Shown here: piece after piece, positions 44,205-55,427 of the stretch
Layout: every line of letters starts with the position of its first letter
Numbering within the stretch: the stretch's first letter is position 1
From: an uncultured Rhizobiaceae bacterium
GTDB taxonomy: Bacteria; Pseudomonadota; Alphaproteobacteria; Rhizobiales; Rhizobiaceae
Reading direction: 5' to 3'
Assembly (NCBI GenBank): GCA_951813045.1
Contig: CATOTF010000002.1
Location: 4,340,001-4,404,000 of the forward strand
Length of the DNA: 64,000 nt
Position numbers and translations under genes: made by a program
Notes under the pieces: generated by a model
What the model was told of the DNA's origin: nothing
What the model saw: the letters and a program-made list of their open reading frames with translations, nothing else
The model's database searches: none

Positions 44205-45074
44205 ATGTTCAGAAAACTGACCATTGCTGCGTTGTTCGCCGTCCCCTTCGTCATGACGACAAGCCCAGTTCATGCGGACGGGCCAAAGGGAATTTCATTA
44301 CCGTCTCATATGGCAATCGCCAATCCCATGATTAAGGGTGAGACATGGGATTTTCTGCGTGACGACGTGGTTGAAGATGGCATCGCCCTGCTCGACGGCG
44401 AGAAACTGATGGCGTTTGATGCACCGGTATCCGCATTCGATTCCGCGACTGTCCCCTTCAGTATAAAGCAACGGCCCGGCACGGAACGTATCCGGAAAAT
44501 CACGGTCCTAGTGGACGAAAACCCGGTGCCGGTTGTTGGCGAATTTATGTTCGGACCTTTGATGGGAGATATCGATTTCGAAAGCCGGGTTCGATTTGAT
44601 ATCTACTCCAATCTACGTGTTGTTGCAGAAACCGAGCAGGGAAGAACCTTTATGGCTGGTCGGTTCGTGCAGGCGGCCGGCGGGTGTTCAGCAGCGGTTA
44701 CGCGCGACATCGACGTGGCACTCGCGACCATGGGTAAAATGAAGCTGAGGCACATAGATTTATCCGGTGGCAAAGACCAAAATCAAAGCGGCGTCATCAG
44801 GCATGCACAACTTATGATCCGCCACCCGATGTTCACCGGGATGCAGGTTTATAAGGGAACTCTGAACCACATTGACCCAAGGTTTATCGAAAACCTGGAA
44901 GTTAAGATTGGTGATGAATTGTTGTTTTCCATGGATGGTGGTTTTTCAATCTCGGAAAACCCGTCTTTCCGATTTTCATATGTCAATAATGGTGCGCAGT
45001 TCATGCATGTCAGGGCTGTTGATACCGATGGCGCAGTGTTTGAAAAAAGCTTCCCCATCAATCAAGGTGCCTGA
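44205..45074 (+). CDS. quinoprotein dehydrogenase-associated SoxYZ-like carrier protein
   Basis: 289 residues from ATG 44205, chosen for the CTGGAGGAAAAT site. Signal peptide (cleavage near PVHADGPK). The N-terminal half is SoxY-like, and a Gly-Gly-Cys motif (AAGGCSAAV) stands at its end, as in SoxY where the cysteine carries sulfur adducts. The C-terminal half, with FRFSYVNNG, is SoxZ-like. This matches the fused SoxYZ-like family found with PQQ dehydrogenases. In that setting the cargo bound to the cysteine is not established. Confidence 0.88.
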   Translation: MFRKLTIAALFAVPFVMTTSPVHADGPKGISLPSHMAIANPMIKGETWDFLRDDVVEDGIALLDGEKLMAFDAPVSAFDSATVPFSIKQRPGTERIRKITVLVDENPVPVVGEFMFGPLMGDIDFESRVRFDIYSNLRVVAETEQGRTFMAGRFVQAAGGCSAAVTRDIDVALATMGKMKLRHIDLSGGKDQNQSGVIRHAQLMIRHPMFTGMQVYKGTLNHIDPRFIENLEVKIGDELLFSMDGGFSISENPSFRFSYVNNGAQFMHVRAVDTDGAVFEKSFPINQGA

Positions 45075-45083
45075 GTCGATATC

Positions 45084-45626
45084 ATGCGCGATGTGCGCGT
45101 TGTATTGTTGATCTGTCTTTTTGGTTTTGTACTGCCAGCGATTGCGAGTGACAGACCTGATGGGTATCGTACCCACGAATATGATGCGCCTGTTCCTGAC
45201 GAGGCGCCGGGCGCAATAACTGTTTCCGATGAAACAACCTATGCACTTTGGCGCACGGGTCGTGTTGTAATCATCGACGTGATGCCCGATATCAAAAAGC
45301 CCAAGGGATTGCCAAAAAACGCTAAATGGAAGGGCCGCACGCGCATTTCAATTCCCGGGGCTTTGTGGTGGCCGGATGTTGGATTTGGTGAATTGAGTTC
45401 AGCATTAGAAACGAAGTTCAAGGCGGATCTGGACCGCGTGACAGGTAACAATAAAAAGGCTCCCCTTTTATTCTTATGCCGTATGAGCTGTTGGATGAGT
45501 TGGAACGCATCCAAACGAGCCGCTTCGTATGGCTACGAGACGGTCTTCTGGTATCCAAGCGGCTCCACCGGTTGGGAATTCTGGGATTATCCAACACAAA
45601 GGCTGAAGCGCGATAATAAACCATGA
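45084..45626 (+). CDS. PQQ-dependent catabolism-associated CxxxCW rhodanese-like protein
   Basis: 180 residues with a signal peptide (cleavage near AIASDRPD). Rhodanese-like fold with the diagnostic segment LCRMSCWMSWNASKRA (C132, C136, W137) that names the family. The periplasmic location and the position beside the SoxYZ-like carrier suggest sulfur or thiol chemistry on the carrier cysteine (inference). The stop overlaps the next start as ATGA. Confidence 0.88.
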   Translation: MRDVRVVLLICLFGFVLPAIASDRPDGYRTHEYDAPVPDEAPGAITVSDETTYALWRTGRVVIIDVMPDIKKPKGLPKNAKWKGRTRISIPGALWWPDVGFGELSSALETKFKADLDRVTGNNKKAPLLFLCRMSCWMSWNASKRAASYGYETVFWYPSGSTGWEFWDYPTQRLKRDNKP

Positions 45627-46666
45627 TATTCGAACTCCTGGCCATGATTTGTATCGACGCGGTGTGTCAGGAACGTCTGTTACCTGCTCCGCAGGCTCAA
45701 ACAAAAATTGAATGTGAGGCAAGCGCGGTACGCGCTACTTCCTGGGCTAAAGCACGAAAAGGGGCCACCGCTAAATCTACGCGGTGCGCCTCAATGGGAG
45801 AAATTCAAGCCCATGCAGCCAGCGTTATTGAAGTTGCACCCGGGGCTTTTGTCCACGTGGGCAAAATCGAAGACCCCGCTGCCGATAACGGGGGCGACAG
45901 TTCCAATCATGGTTTTATCGTTGGGGAAAAGTCAGTAGCTGTAATTGATGCTGGTTACTCGCGAAAAATCGGCGAAGCTCTCTATATCGCAATACGCCAG
46001 CGGACTGATAAACCGATTAGCCACCTACTCCTTACCCACATGCACCCGGATCACACCATCGGAGGGGATGTGTTTCTTGAAGCAGGCGCTAAAACGATAG
46101 CCGCTCCCAAGTTTCAAAAGGCTTATGACAGCCGGATTGCTGCGTATCTGGAAGGCCAAAAGCGCCTGATTGGAACTGCTGCGGCGCATGGTAGCTTTGG
46201 ACATCTAACAGTTAATGAAACGGTTTCGTCCACCATTGACCTGGGCAATAGAAAGTTAAGACTACAGACTTATCCAACCGCCCACACAACAAATGACATG
46301 ACAATTACGGATATTTCTTCTCAGACTATATGGGTTGGTGACCTGGCTTTTGTGGAGCACACACCAGCGCTTGACGGTTCAATCAGCGGATGGATTCAGC
46401 TACTCAATGAGTGGGTAAAAGCGGACATAAAGAACATGGTGTCCGGTCATGGTCCCGCGCTTACAAATTTTCCCGATGGATTGCACGCCACACGAGATTA
46501 TCTCACCGCTATCGCAGCCCATACAAGATCGGCAATTGCCAAGGGAGTGAGTTTACAGTCTTTTCTCAAAGACAAGGGTGACGCATTTCGCGGCTCGTGG
46601 AAGTTATTTGACAACCATCACCGACGCAATGTGACCAATGCCTTTGTGGAATTGGAATGGGAATGA
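45623..46666 (+). CDS. quinoprotein relay system zinc metallohydrolase
   Basis: 347 residues, exported or membrane-anchored N-terminus, ATGA overlap with the preceding gene. MBL fold with the metal motif LLTHMHPDHTIGGD, then TAHTTND, WVGDLAFVEH and SGHGPALTNF. The family accompanies the SoxYZ-like carrier and CxxxCW protein near PQQ dehydrogenases. By analogy with glyoxalase II it may hydrolyse a thioester on the carrier, but this is inference. The region before residue 60 is Cys-rich and poorly conserved, so the start is uncertain. Confidence 0.85.
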   Translation: MIFELLAMICIDAVCQERLLPAPQAQTKIECEASAVRATSWAKARKGATAKSTRCASMGEIQAHAASVIEVAPGAFVHVGKIEDPAADNGGDSSNHGFIVGEKSVAVIDAGYSRKIGEALYIAIRQRTDKPISHLLLTHMHPDHTIGGDVFLEAGAKTIAAPKFQKAYDSRIAAYLEGQKRLIGTAAAHGSFGHLTVNETVSSTIDLGNRKLRLQTYPTAHTTNDMTITDISSQTIWVGDLAFVEHTPALDGSISGWIQLLNEWVKADIKNMVSGHGPALTNFPDGLHATRDYLTAIAAHTRSAIAKGVSLQSFLKDKGDAFRGSWKLFDNHHRRNVTNAFVELEWE

Positions 46667-46712
46667 CCTGAGTATTTGCGGACAATTCATGGTGCGGATT
46701 GTTGTAGCCCGA

Positions 46713-47582
46713 TTACTTCGGCGTTGGCCAGATTTCCTCCGGCACCCGCCAACGCTTATGTTTTCCTCCGGTTATTCCGTCTAACAATTTGTAGTAGTCC
46801 TCAAGCTCCCGCTTTTCACCGACCAAACAATCGCTGGAAGCTTCGAATGAAGCTCGGTGGACCAATCCAACCTTCATTACGTCCCGTCCGACCGGTGGCA
46901 GGCCTGATATTTCGAGGGTTAGCTTTCTCAGGAGTGCGGTCTCGAAGCCGTTCCAGGCCCGAACCGGTAAGGTGAATGCGTTTTGTCCCCCGGTAACGCA
47001 ATCTGCGAAATAGGACGTCAGGTCCAATTCATCTTCTTCAACTTTACCTTCGATTACAATGGGAAGACCATTTATGACAATGCCGTTGGAAACCAACAGA
47101 TCACGCACAACAGCGACCCGCTGGCCGCTGTTGTTTGGCCCATCGCCCGAGATATCGACGACTTTGCGTGACCCTGTGTAGGGATTAGCGGGAAACAGAT
47201 TGTCCGCAAAAAGCAGGGCATTCGCAAGCGAGGTCTCATTACTGCGCCGTACCGGTATCGACCTCAGGCGTTGGGCAAACGTTGCAGCGGATTCGGCTCC
47301 GTCAATAATCATCCAGGGGATAACCTGAACTTGGTCCTTCGGCCCGCCCCATTCCATATAGGTAACGGAAATTTTTCCATACAGCCCGGATTCGATCCTG
47401 TCGATCAAAGCCGGATTGGAAAACGCGTTCGCGTAACCGCGGCGTTGAATACCCTGCTCATTGCGATTAACTGAAAAGGAATTGTCGACGGCGATGACGA
47501 GTTCCAGATCAACTTCATCAGCAGCATATGTTGCCGTGATGCTCGTGACCAGGTAAATTATCAATGTGAACAGCCGTATCAT
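46713..47582 (-). CDS. exported DUF1194 (von Willebrand A-like) protein
   Basis: 289 residues with a signal peptide (cleavage near TATYAADE). The opening VDLELVIAVDNSFSVNRNEQ has a MIDAS-like D-x-S-x-S metal motif (DNSFS), and VVDISGDGPNNSG is the second conserved loop, which together define DUF1194. The function is unknown; the fold suggests metal-dependent protein binding in the periplasm. Convergent with the relay cluster, 46 bases apart, so it may or may not belong to it functionally. Confidence 0.85.
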   Translation of the reverse strand: MIRLFTLIIYLVTSITATYAADEVDLELVIAVDNSFSVNRNEQGIQRRGYANAFSNPALIDRIESGLYGKISVTYMEWGGPKDQVQVIPWMIIDGAESAATFAQRLRSIPVRRSNETSLANALLFADNLFPANPYTGSRKVVDISGDGPNNSGQRVAVVRDLLVSNGIVINGLPIVIEGKVEEDELDLTSYFADCVTGGQNAFTLPVRAWNGFETALLRKLTLEISGLPPVGRDVMKVGLVHRASFEASSDCLVGEKRELEDYYKLLDGITGGKHKRWRVPEEIWPTPK

Positions 47583-48442
47583 GGCGCGATACTAATGCCC
47601 ACCGCCACAAAAATTCAAGCTACGGGTAATATGTCCTGCACTAAAGAACCCGTATATTTCGATTACTGTCAGGTCGTCGTATTCGGTTGAATTTGAACAA
47701 TGAAACTCCATAATGAACTGCCCAAATGATGGTGGACAATTTAGCAACTGTGTGGACAATGTCTCAACGTCCAACTTAGAGGCAGCGCAGCTGTTTGGTA
47801 TAGAATCAGGACTCAAACGTTTAGTCGTGCAAGACATGTCTCGATTTTGGTATTCTTATGGATTGGGTCGCTTACTACAATAAGCGCGCATGCCGTAGTG
47901 AGTAAGCGGGCTATGCCTGTAATTGGCAATCACCAGTCAATTTCGTAGCGTTGCGTTGAAGCGTTTGTTGTATCCACTCTCCCAAGGCGTGCCAGGATAG
48001 ATTTGGACCGGCTTGATAACAACCTTTGTGAGCCAGATTTGTAGTGCGTCGACAATAAACTCCCGACAATTATCAGATCCATTCTACCTAACTTAAATGA
48101 AGAAACGGATTTCAGGGTACATGCCAAACGCTTCTTGCAGTTCGACCTGGCGCTCGAGCCGATGGCGCGCTGGTGGATTCGCCCATGAACTCCTTTGACC
48201 CCAAATATCACTGTGTTCGGGCAATACATTCATGGCAGCAAAGTTCAGCAATCGCATCCTTGCCGCACAATCAGCAGCATCTGCGTGAGGTTCGGATGGG
48301 CGTCTAACTCTTTACTCCCAGGTTGTTAAGATGAGCCAGAACTCCTCCCATTGATAATCGGGTTATTTGGCCACATTGGCGTCGACAGAGGACGCACTAG
48401 TCGTCGCCAATAATTAGGGAGTTATAACGTTGCACGGACAGT
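47583..48442. other. decayed intergenic region with IS remnant
   Basis: 860 bases without an intact gene. The left part (47583-47930) shows nothing I recognise. An IS3 OrfB remnant lies at 47940-48063. The right part up to ligI is non-coding, and ligI has no visible terminator here. Confidence 0.5.
47940..48063 (-). pseudogene. IS3-family OrfB remnant
   Basis: On the - strand the codons read CREFIVDALQIWLTKVVIKP followed by YPGTPWESGYNKRFNATLR, the Glu block of an IS3-type transposase. It is related to but different from the remnant at 28153-28230. Both ends are missing. Confidence 0.75.
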
Positions 48443-49345
48443 TCATCCGATCAGGCGGTCAGGCCAGTAAAGCCGCATAGGATTATCCACCAGCAGCTTT
48501 TGTTGTAATTCCGGGTCAGGTGCGAATTTCGGAATGTAATCGACCAGCGCCCCGTCGTCCGGGGTATGGGATTTCATGTTGGGGTGGGGCCAGTCGGTCC
48601 CCCACAATATGCGATCCGGGAAGCGCCGTGCAATTTCCGCATAGAAGGGAATGGCGTCTTCATAGGGCGGACCCTGAGGGCTGAGTCGTTCCGGGCAAGT
48701 TACTTTCGACCAGATCGATTCATTTTCCGTCATCAGTCGAACGAAGCGCTGAAAATCCGGATGGTCGACACCTTTGGCGACATCCGGTCGGCCCATATGG
48801 TCGACAACAATGGTCGTTGGCAATTGTTTCAGGAATGGTTCAAGCTCTTCCAGATCCTGCGCCTCAAAATAGACCACGATGTGCCAGCCGAAGTCTTTGA
48901 TCTTGTCGGCGATAATAAGGAACACTTCTTTTGGCGTCGCGTCGACCAGCCGTTTGACGAAGTTGAACCGCACCCCACGCACGCCGGCCTCATTCATATC
49001 GGCGATTTCCGCCTCGCTAATATCTGCACCAACCGATGCAATACCCCGCGCCATGCCGCCGGAGGCGCGACAGGCGTCGACCATGGCCCGATTGTCGGTG
49101 CCGTGGCAGGTCGCCTGCACGATGACATTGCGCGTGAAACCCAGATGGTCGCGGAGCGCAAATAGTTGGTCTTTGCCCGCATCACACGGTGTATATTTTC
49201 GTTGCGGCGCGAAGGGAAATTCCGCTGATGGTCCGAAAACGTGGCAATGGGCGTCCACCGCCCCTTCCGGCAAAATAAAATCTGGCATTTTCGGATTTTG
49301 ATGGAAGACCAGCCAGTCCGCGTCCATTTTCTGAATATCATTCAT
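48443..49345 (-). CDS. ligI: 2-pyrone-4,6-dicarboxylate hydrolase LigI
   Basis: 300-residue amidohydrolase-fold enzyme. It hydrolyses 2-pyrone-4,6-dicarboxylate to 4-oxalomesaconate in the protocatechuate 4,5-cleavage pathway. It shows the metal-site-like DAHCHVFGP near the N-terminus, VVDHMGRPD and the C-terminal GTDWPHPNMKSH. Last gene of the leftward operon; the start overlaps the ligU stop as ATGA. Confidence 0.93.
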   Translation of the reverse strand: MNDIQKMDADWLVFHQNPKMPDFILPEGAVDAHCHVFGPSAEFPFAPQRKYTPCDAGKDQLFALRDHLGFTRNVIVQATCHGTDNRAMVDACRASGGMARGIASVGADISEAEIADMNEAGVRGVRFNFVKRLVDATPKEVFLIIADKIKDFGWHIVVYFEAQDLEELEPFLKQLPTTIVVDHMGRPDVAKGVDHPDFQRFVRLMTENESIWSKVTCPERLSPQGPPYEDAIPFYAEIARRFPDRILWGTDWPHPNMKSHTPDDGALVDYIPKFAPDPELQQKLLVDNPMRLYWPDRLIG

Positions 49346-50397
49346 CCAAAAATCTCCCCGTCCATTAATTTCCGGGCTGTCCTCAGGATAGCCGCAGATT
49401 CGACCTCCCCTTTATCATCCAGCCGGGCCAACACCGTCATCTGTCCTGTGGGATGTTCAACAGCGAGATTGCGTTCCAACCCCTCGCCTACATCAGCAAG
49501 GGCATGGGCAGGCGACCCTTTGAGAAGACACGCAGTTGCCACTGATACCGCTCCCAGAACACCGATGGTCTTGTGGCAGCGGTGGGGAATAAACGTGCGT
49601 GTTGAAATCGCCCCACCGCTTTTTGCAGCGCTTACCATCGTCATCTTCGGTACGGTTTTTTCTACAACGTCTCCCAGATTCATGAGTGGCCCGCAGGCCA
49701 GACGGATAGTTTCGAGCTTTCCCCGCAGCCTAGTATTTGCTTCCAGTTCTTCTGGTGATTCCTCGCCGGAAATTCCCATATCGGATGCGCGCATGACTAC
49801 GCATGGCATTCCGTTATCGATCATGGTCAGTTCAACGCCCTCGACAACATCCATCTCGTTACCAGTCGGTAGTAGGGCGCCACAGCTTGAACCCGCCGTA
49901 TCCTTAAATTCAATGGGTACGGGGGCCGCGGTGCCGGGAACACCGTCAATGGATGCATCGCCCGAATAACTAACTACACCACCCGGTGTGGGAACCCGGG
50001 CCACGGCCACCTGCCCGGTATTCTCCATGAAAATACTCACAGGTGTTTCATTCGCTTGCGCCTCAACCAACCCACGCTCAATCGCAAAAGGCGCAACTCC
50101 CGCCAGAATATTTCCGCAGTTTTGCGCATCCGTTACGATGGGTTGGTCGACAACCACTTGCAGGAACAGATAATCCACATCGATATTTTCGCGGTCGGAC
50201 CGGGATACAATCGCGACCTTCGACGTAATCGGATCGGCCCCACCCATCCCGTCAATTTGTCGGATATCCGGCGATCCCATAGCCCGCAGCAAAAACGCGT
50301 CTCTTGCTATTGGGTCGGCGGGCAAGTCCTCCGCAAGAAAATACCCGCCCTTTGACGTACCTCCGCGCATCCACATGGTGCGTACACCATCAGACAT
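49342..50397 (-). CDS. ligU: 4-oxalomesaconate tautomerase (PrpF family)
   Basis: 351 residues from ATG 50397; a longer frame upstream lies inside ligK and is not real. Features of the PrpF/GalD/LigU family are [13 protein letters not shown] at the N-terminus, [18 protein letters not shown] and [12 protein letters not shown] in the centre, and [18 protein letters not shown] late. It interconverts the enol and keto or double-bond isomers of 4-oxalomesaconate between LigI and the hydratase. Overlaps ligK by 8 bases and ligI by 4. Confidence 0.92.
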   Translation of the reverse strand: MSDGVRTMWMRGGTSKGGYFLAEDLPADPIARDAFLLRAMGSPDIRQIDGMGGADPITSKVAIVSRSDRENIDVDYLFLQVVVDQPIVTDAQNCGNILAGVAPFAIERGLVEAQANETPVSIFMENTGQVAVARVPTPGGVVSYSGDASIDGVPGTAAPVPIEFKDTAGSSCGALLPTGNEMDVVEGVELTMIDNGMPCVVMRASDMGISGEESPEELEANTRLRGKLETIRLACGPLMNLGDVVEKTVPKMTMVSAAKSGGAISTRTFIPHRCHKTIGVLGAVSVATACLLKGSPAHALADVGEGLERNLAVEHPTGQMTVLARLDDKGEVESAAILRTARKLMDGEIFG

Positions 50398-51082
50398 ATT
50401 TGAGGCCCTTTTCCGCCAACCGCCCACGCATATCGTAAATATCGAGGCCCAGTTCACCGGCTTCAAATCGGGCCCGTTTCGATGCTTCATTGGCTTCCCG
50501 GGCCTTGGCTTTTTCAAGCACATCTGCCGCTTCTTCGCGGCGCACCACGCAAACTCCGTCATCATCTGCAACAATAATGTCGCCGGGATTGACCAGCTCA
50601 CTGGCGCAGACAACCGGAATATTAACCGACCCGAGGGATTCCTTGATCGTTCCCAGTGCATGGATTGAGCGAGCCCAGACTGGGAAATTCATTTCTGTAA
50701 GGTCACGCACGTCCCGCGTCCCCCCTTCGGTAATCAACCCCCGGCACCCCCGTGCTTTCGCGGATGTCGCCAGCAGGTCACCGAAATACCCTGCATTTGA
50801 CGGGGTGATTGTGCCGAGAACCATCACGTCATCGGGCTGTAATTGTTCGATGGCCACATGGATCATCCAATTGTCGCAAGGGTGCGCCAGTATGGTCACC
50901 GCCGACCCGGCGATACGGGCGCCGGAATAGATGGGCCGCAGTTCTTCTCCCAATAATCCCTTGCGTCCTTGCGCTTCGTGCACAGTGGCGACACCGAATT
51001 CGGCCAGCCCATCAATGATGGATTGCTCAGCGCGTTCAATATTCTGGACAACAATGCCCTGCGTTCCAACAGGATAAGTCAT
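50390..51082 (-). CDS. ligK: 4-carboxy-4-hydroxy-2-oxoadipate aldolase (LigK/RraA-like)
   Basis: 230 residues. It has the RraA-like fold with the substrate/metal motif [14 protein letters not shown] and the oxalate-binding [13 protein letters not shown] region. It is the terminal enzyme of the pathway, splitting 4-carboxy-4-hydroxy-2-oxoadipate to pyruvate and oxaloacetate. Coupled by ATGA to galB upstream and overlapping ligU downstream. Confidence 0.93.
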   Translation of the reverse strand: MTYPVGTQGIVVQNIERAEQSIIDGLAEFGVATVHEAQGRKGLLGEELRPIYSGARIAGSAVTILAHPCDNWMIHVAIEQLQPDDVMVLGTITPSNAGYFGDLLATSAKARGCRGLITEGGTRDVRDLTEMNFPVWARSIHALGTIKESLGSVNIPVVCASELVNPGDIIVADDDGVCVVRREEAADVLEKAKAREANEASKRARFEAGELGLDIYDMRGRLAEKGLKYV

Positions 51083-51816
51083 ACCAGTTCATCCACTGTT
51101 TGCGGAAAGATCATCTCGAAGCCTTCGGCATATTCCGCCTTGCGCCCCCCCGCCATGCCGCCGGAATTGCGGCGGAAATGATTGCCCCGGTTTTCCGCTA
51201 CATTGGTATAGAAATCCCAGAGATGCTCTTGCCCCTGCATGCATTCAATAGCGGCACGTTTTTTATCCCACACCGGCGTAATGTCGAGAAAAACATTGGG
51301 CTTCCAGCCCATTTGTTCTGTCTGGTGGGGTTCAAACAGATAAAGCTGCGGCGCACCTAATACTTTCTGCCCCGGATTATGCCCCCAGGCCTGCGCGATC
51401 ATCCGGCATTCCAGTGCAAATTGCGTCGTGTTCATATGGTCGGTGTTATAAGGGTCCCACCGTGAATGGCTCATCATCCATTTAGGTTGTATCTCGCGGA
51501 TGATGTCGACCATCTGGTCCTGTGCATCACGATCAAGGCGCAACGGATAATCCCCGAGATCAAGAAAGCGAATGTCGTTGACGCCGAGCGCATCGGCAGC
51601 CGCCTGTGCCTCCTCCCTCCGGGCCTCTTTAACGGCATCCAGCGTCATGCCTTCCTGTTTCCATAATTTAGCGCTTTCCCCGCGCTCCCCAAACGACAGG
51701 CAGGCGACGGTGACTTCATAGCCCAATTTCTGATGCAGGGCGATTGCACCTCCGCAGCGCCAGACGAAGTCGGCAGCGTGGGCGGAAATTACAAGAGCAG
51801 TTTTTTTCTGTGACAT
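51079..51816 (-). CDS. galB: 4-oxalomesaconate hydratase, GalB/PIG-L zinc type
   Basis: 245 residues from ATG 51816, which has GAGG 7 bases upstream. It belongs to the LmbE/PIG-L deacetylase fold; the metal motif in [19 protein letters not shown] is the GalB variant, and [13 protein letters not shown] supplies further ligands. It hydrates 4-oxalomesaconate to 4-carboxy-4-hydroxy-2-oxoadipate. Sphingomonads use the unrelated amidohydrolase LigJ for this step; none is present here, so GalB replaces it. First gene of the leftward operon. Confidence 0.9.
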   Translation of the reverse strand: MSQKKTALVISAHAADFVWRCGGAIALHQKLGYEVTVACLSFGERGESAKLWKQEGMTLDAVKEARREEAQAAADALGVNDIRFLDLGDYPLRLDRDAQDQMVDIIREIQPKWMMSHSRWDPYNTDHMNTTQFALECRMIAQAWGHNPGQKVLGAPQLYLFEPHQTEQMGWKPNVFLDITPVWDKKRAAIECMQGQEHLWDFYTNVAENRGNHFRRNSGGMAGGRKAEYAEGFEMIFPQTVDELV

Positions 51817-51891
51817 ATTTAGCCTCATTGAATTGCTGTCGCCAGGATATGAAACAACACTTGTGCGGACCAATCCAATCCCCGCAAACCG

Positions 51892-51908
51892 TATAAGATT
51901 TCCCTATA
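51892..51908. promoter_or_regulatory. possible LysR-type box in the divergent lig promoter
   Basis: TATA-N9-TATA, containing a T-N11-A core, lies 20 bases before the regulator start and 76 bases before galB. Position and symmetry fit an LTTR site, but the motif is short and AT-rich. Confidence 0.4.
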
Positions 51909-51927
51909 CACGCTTTGCGAGAACTCC

Positions 51928-53196
51928 ATGAACACTATAGGCTGTTCACCCATGAAAGTAGAATTTCCCAATCTGCGCCACCTGCGCGCTTTTCGTGAAG
52001 TGGGCCAGAGAAATGGCATAAGCGCTGCCGCGGAAGCGGTGTTTATGAGTCAACCTGCTGTGACACAGGCCATTTCCGGTCTGGAAGCCAGATTGGGAGA
52101 ACCTCTGTTTGAACGCGGGTCCGACGGAGTGTTTTTGACCGACGCCGGAGAAGTGTTCCACGCCCGTGTCACCAAATTATTCCACCTCTTGCAGGATGGG
52201 GCAACAGCGGCGGCAGAAGCTGCACAACGGCGGATTGATCAACCACAGACCGGATTTGAAACACGGGTTACCGCGGCCCAATTACGCGCCCTGATTGCGG
52301 TTCAGGACGCGGGTAATTTCAGCTTAGCCGCCGGGCTAGTCGGCGTTACGCAGCCTTCCCTTCACCGCGCCGCGCGAGACCTGGAGAAAGTGGCTGGAAT
52401 ATCGTTCTTCACTGCCAGGCGCAGGGGCATTACACTGAGCGAGGCAGGGGAGAGTTTCGCCCGTGCCGTTCGCCTCGCATGGGTGGAAATTCAGCAGGGT
52501 TATGATGAGCTTTCAGCGCGGCGGGGTCATGATGTAACGCGCATTATCATAGGTTCCATGCCGCTTTCACGAAGTGCCATCCTTCCCGATGCAGAACACG
52601 CGATGTTGTCTGAGAATGCCGGTGTACAGTTGCACAATGTGGATGGTCCTTATTGGGAATTGTTACGTGGCTTACGTCACGGTGAAATAGACCTGTTGGT
52701 CGGCGCTTTGCGCAACCCGCTACAGGCAGATGACGTGGAACAGGAGACCCTGTTTCATGACCCTCTCGCACTGGTGGTTGGCCCCAACCATCCGCTCACA
52801 AAGCAGAGGAATGTATCGATCAGGGACACGCTTGAATATCCATGGATTGCTCCACCGATAACGACGCCTGCAGGCAGCTATCTCTTTCGCATATTGAAAA
52901 TCAATGAATTGCCTCAGACTCCGGTGCGTATCGTATCAAGCTCCATGGTCATGGTGCGCGGCCTGTTGATGCGCGGCGATTATGTGACGATCATGTCCCG
53001 GTCGCAGATCAGGCTCGAACAGGAGAACGGACTTATGATCCCGCTGGAAACCGACCTGCCGGATAGCGGCAGGCCCATCGGGCTTACAACGCGAAAAGGC
53101 TGGACCCCCACCCCAACCCAAGCCCGTTTTCTGGAACTGATCCGCAGCGCCGCCCATAGCACTATAGATAAAACCAATAGCAGTTCAATCCATTGA
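51928..53196 (+). CDS. LysR-type regulator with two N-terminal DNA-binding domains
   Basis: 422 residues, about 110 longer than a normal LysR protein. The first winged HTH is at about residues 14-70 (HLRAFREVGQRNGISAAAEA ... QPAVTQAISGLEARLG). A second complete HTH is at about 110-175 (LRALIAVQDAGNFSLAAGLV ... QPSLHRAARDLEKVAG). The usual effector domain follows. It lies between the divergent halves of the protocatechuate regulon and is the likely regulator of both. The duplication could let one subunit contact two half-sites. An ATG at 51952 is an alternative start. Confidence 0.9.
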   Translation: MNTIGCSPMKVEFPNLRHLRAFREVGQRNGISAAAEAVFMSQPAVTQAISGLEARLGEPLFERGSDGVFLTDAGEVFHARVTKLFHLLQDGATAAAEAAQRRIDQPQTGFETRVTAAQLRALIAVQDAGNFSLAAGLVGVTQPSLHRAARDLEKVAGISFFTARRRGITLSEAGESFARAVRLAWVEIQQGYDELSARRGHDVTRIIIGSMPLSRSAILPDAEHAMLSENAGVQLHNVDGPYWELLRGLRHGEIDLLVGALRNPLQADDVEQETLFHDPLALVVGPNHPLTKQRNVSIRDTLEYPWIAPPITTPAGSYLFRILKINELPQTPVRIVSSSMVMVRGLLMRGDYVTIMSRSQIRLEQENGLMIPLETDLPDSGRPIGLTTRKGWTPTPTQARFLELIRSAAHSTIDKTNSSSIH

Positions 53197-53233
53197 ATTT
53201 CCCTCATGCGCGTTACCACAGTTAGAAAACCCC

Positions 53234-54176
53234 ATGGCAATTGAACCAATATCATGCGGATTTATCGGCTTCGGTGAAGCTGCGCAGGCATTTGCATCCG
53301 GCTGGAGACAAAAGCAACCGGCACTGGAACTTCGCGCCTATGATATCAAGACCGATGGTGCCGATGCTGCAACCAAACATGCTGACTATACACTAGCCAC
53401 TGTCACAGGTTGCGAAACCATTGGTGGATTGGCGGGATTGAATATATTCAGTCTGGTCACCGCAGATCAGGCGCGGGCGGCGGCAGTTACCACCGCGTCT
53501 CATCTGAAAGTCGATGCATTTTATTTCGACTGCAATTCCTGCGCTCCACAAACCAAATCGGGCTCAGCAGTTCTTATCGAAGCAGTTGGCGGACATTATG
53601 TTGATGTCGCGATCATGTCGCCGGTTCATCCCAAACTCCATAAATCCCCCTTGCTCATCAGCGGGCCCCATGCAGAAGCGGCTTTGGAATTTCTAACCGG
53701 GCTCGGCATGGTTGCCAGAATTGTTCCCGGTGATGTGGGTGCCGCATCATCGGTCAAGATGATCCGCTCGATCATGATCAAAGGTCTGGAAGCTGTGGTG
53801 CTGGAATGTGTAACGGCGGGGCGGCTTGCCGGTGTCAACGAAATGGTGTTCGATTCACTTGACCTGTCCTATCCCGGTTTTAACTGGCGAAAACAGGCCA
53901 CCCGCATGATGGAGCGGGCAACGACCCACGGAAAGCGACGTGCATCAGAAATGCGCGAAGTCGCCAAGACCGTCGACATGCTGGGCTTGCGGTCTCTCAT
54001 GTCTTCGGCAACAGTTGAGTGGATGGAAATGGCCGGGCAATCTGGTGGGAGAACCGCTGGGCAAGAGCTCGATTATGCCCAGATCAGCGACCTGCTGCTC
54101 GCCGTGATTCACGAGCCCGAATCCGAGTTTAAGCCCAAGCCGGAACAAGGTGAAAGCGAGACAAAGGAGATGTCTA

Positions 54177-54184
<8 letters not shown>
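53234..54184 (+). CDS. NAD(P)-dependent beta-hydroxyacid dehydrogenase-like protein (DUF1932)
   Basis: 316 residues. The N-terminal Rossmann domain opens GFIGFGEAAQAFASGW. The segment GDVGAASSVKMIRSIMIKG carries the catalytic Lys position of the 6-phosphogluconate / 3-hydroxyisobutyrate dehydrogenase superfamily. The helical C-terminal domain is DUF1932-like. It precedes ligA with an 8-base overlap, so it is made with the ring-cleavage enzymes. None of the standard protocatechuate 4,5-pathway steps needs it, so it may handle a side product or a feeder reaction (inference). Confidence 0.85.
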
Positions 54185-55414
<1,230 letters not shown>

Positions 55415-55427
55415 ACGGAGAGGTTTT

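Noticed and set aside
50398-50661. N-terminal extension of the ligU frame
   Set aside because: Lies entirely within ligK on the same strand and lacks PrpF-family resemblance; the ATG at 50397 restores the family N-terminus.
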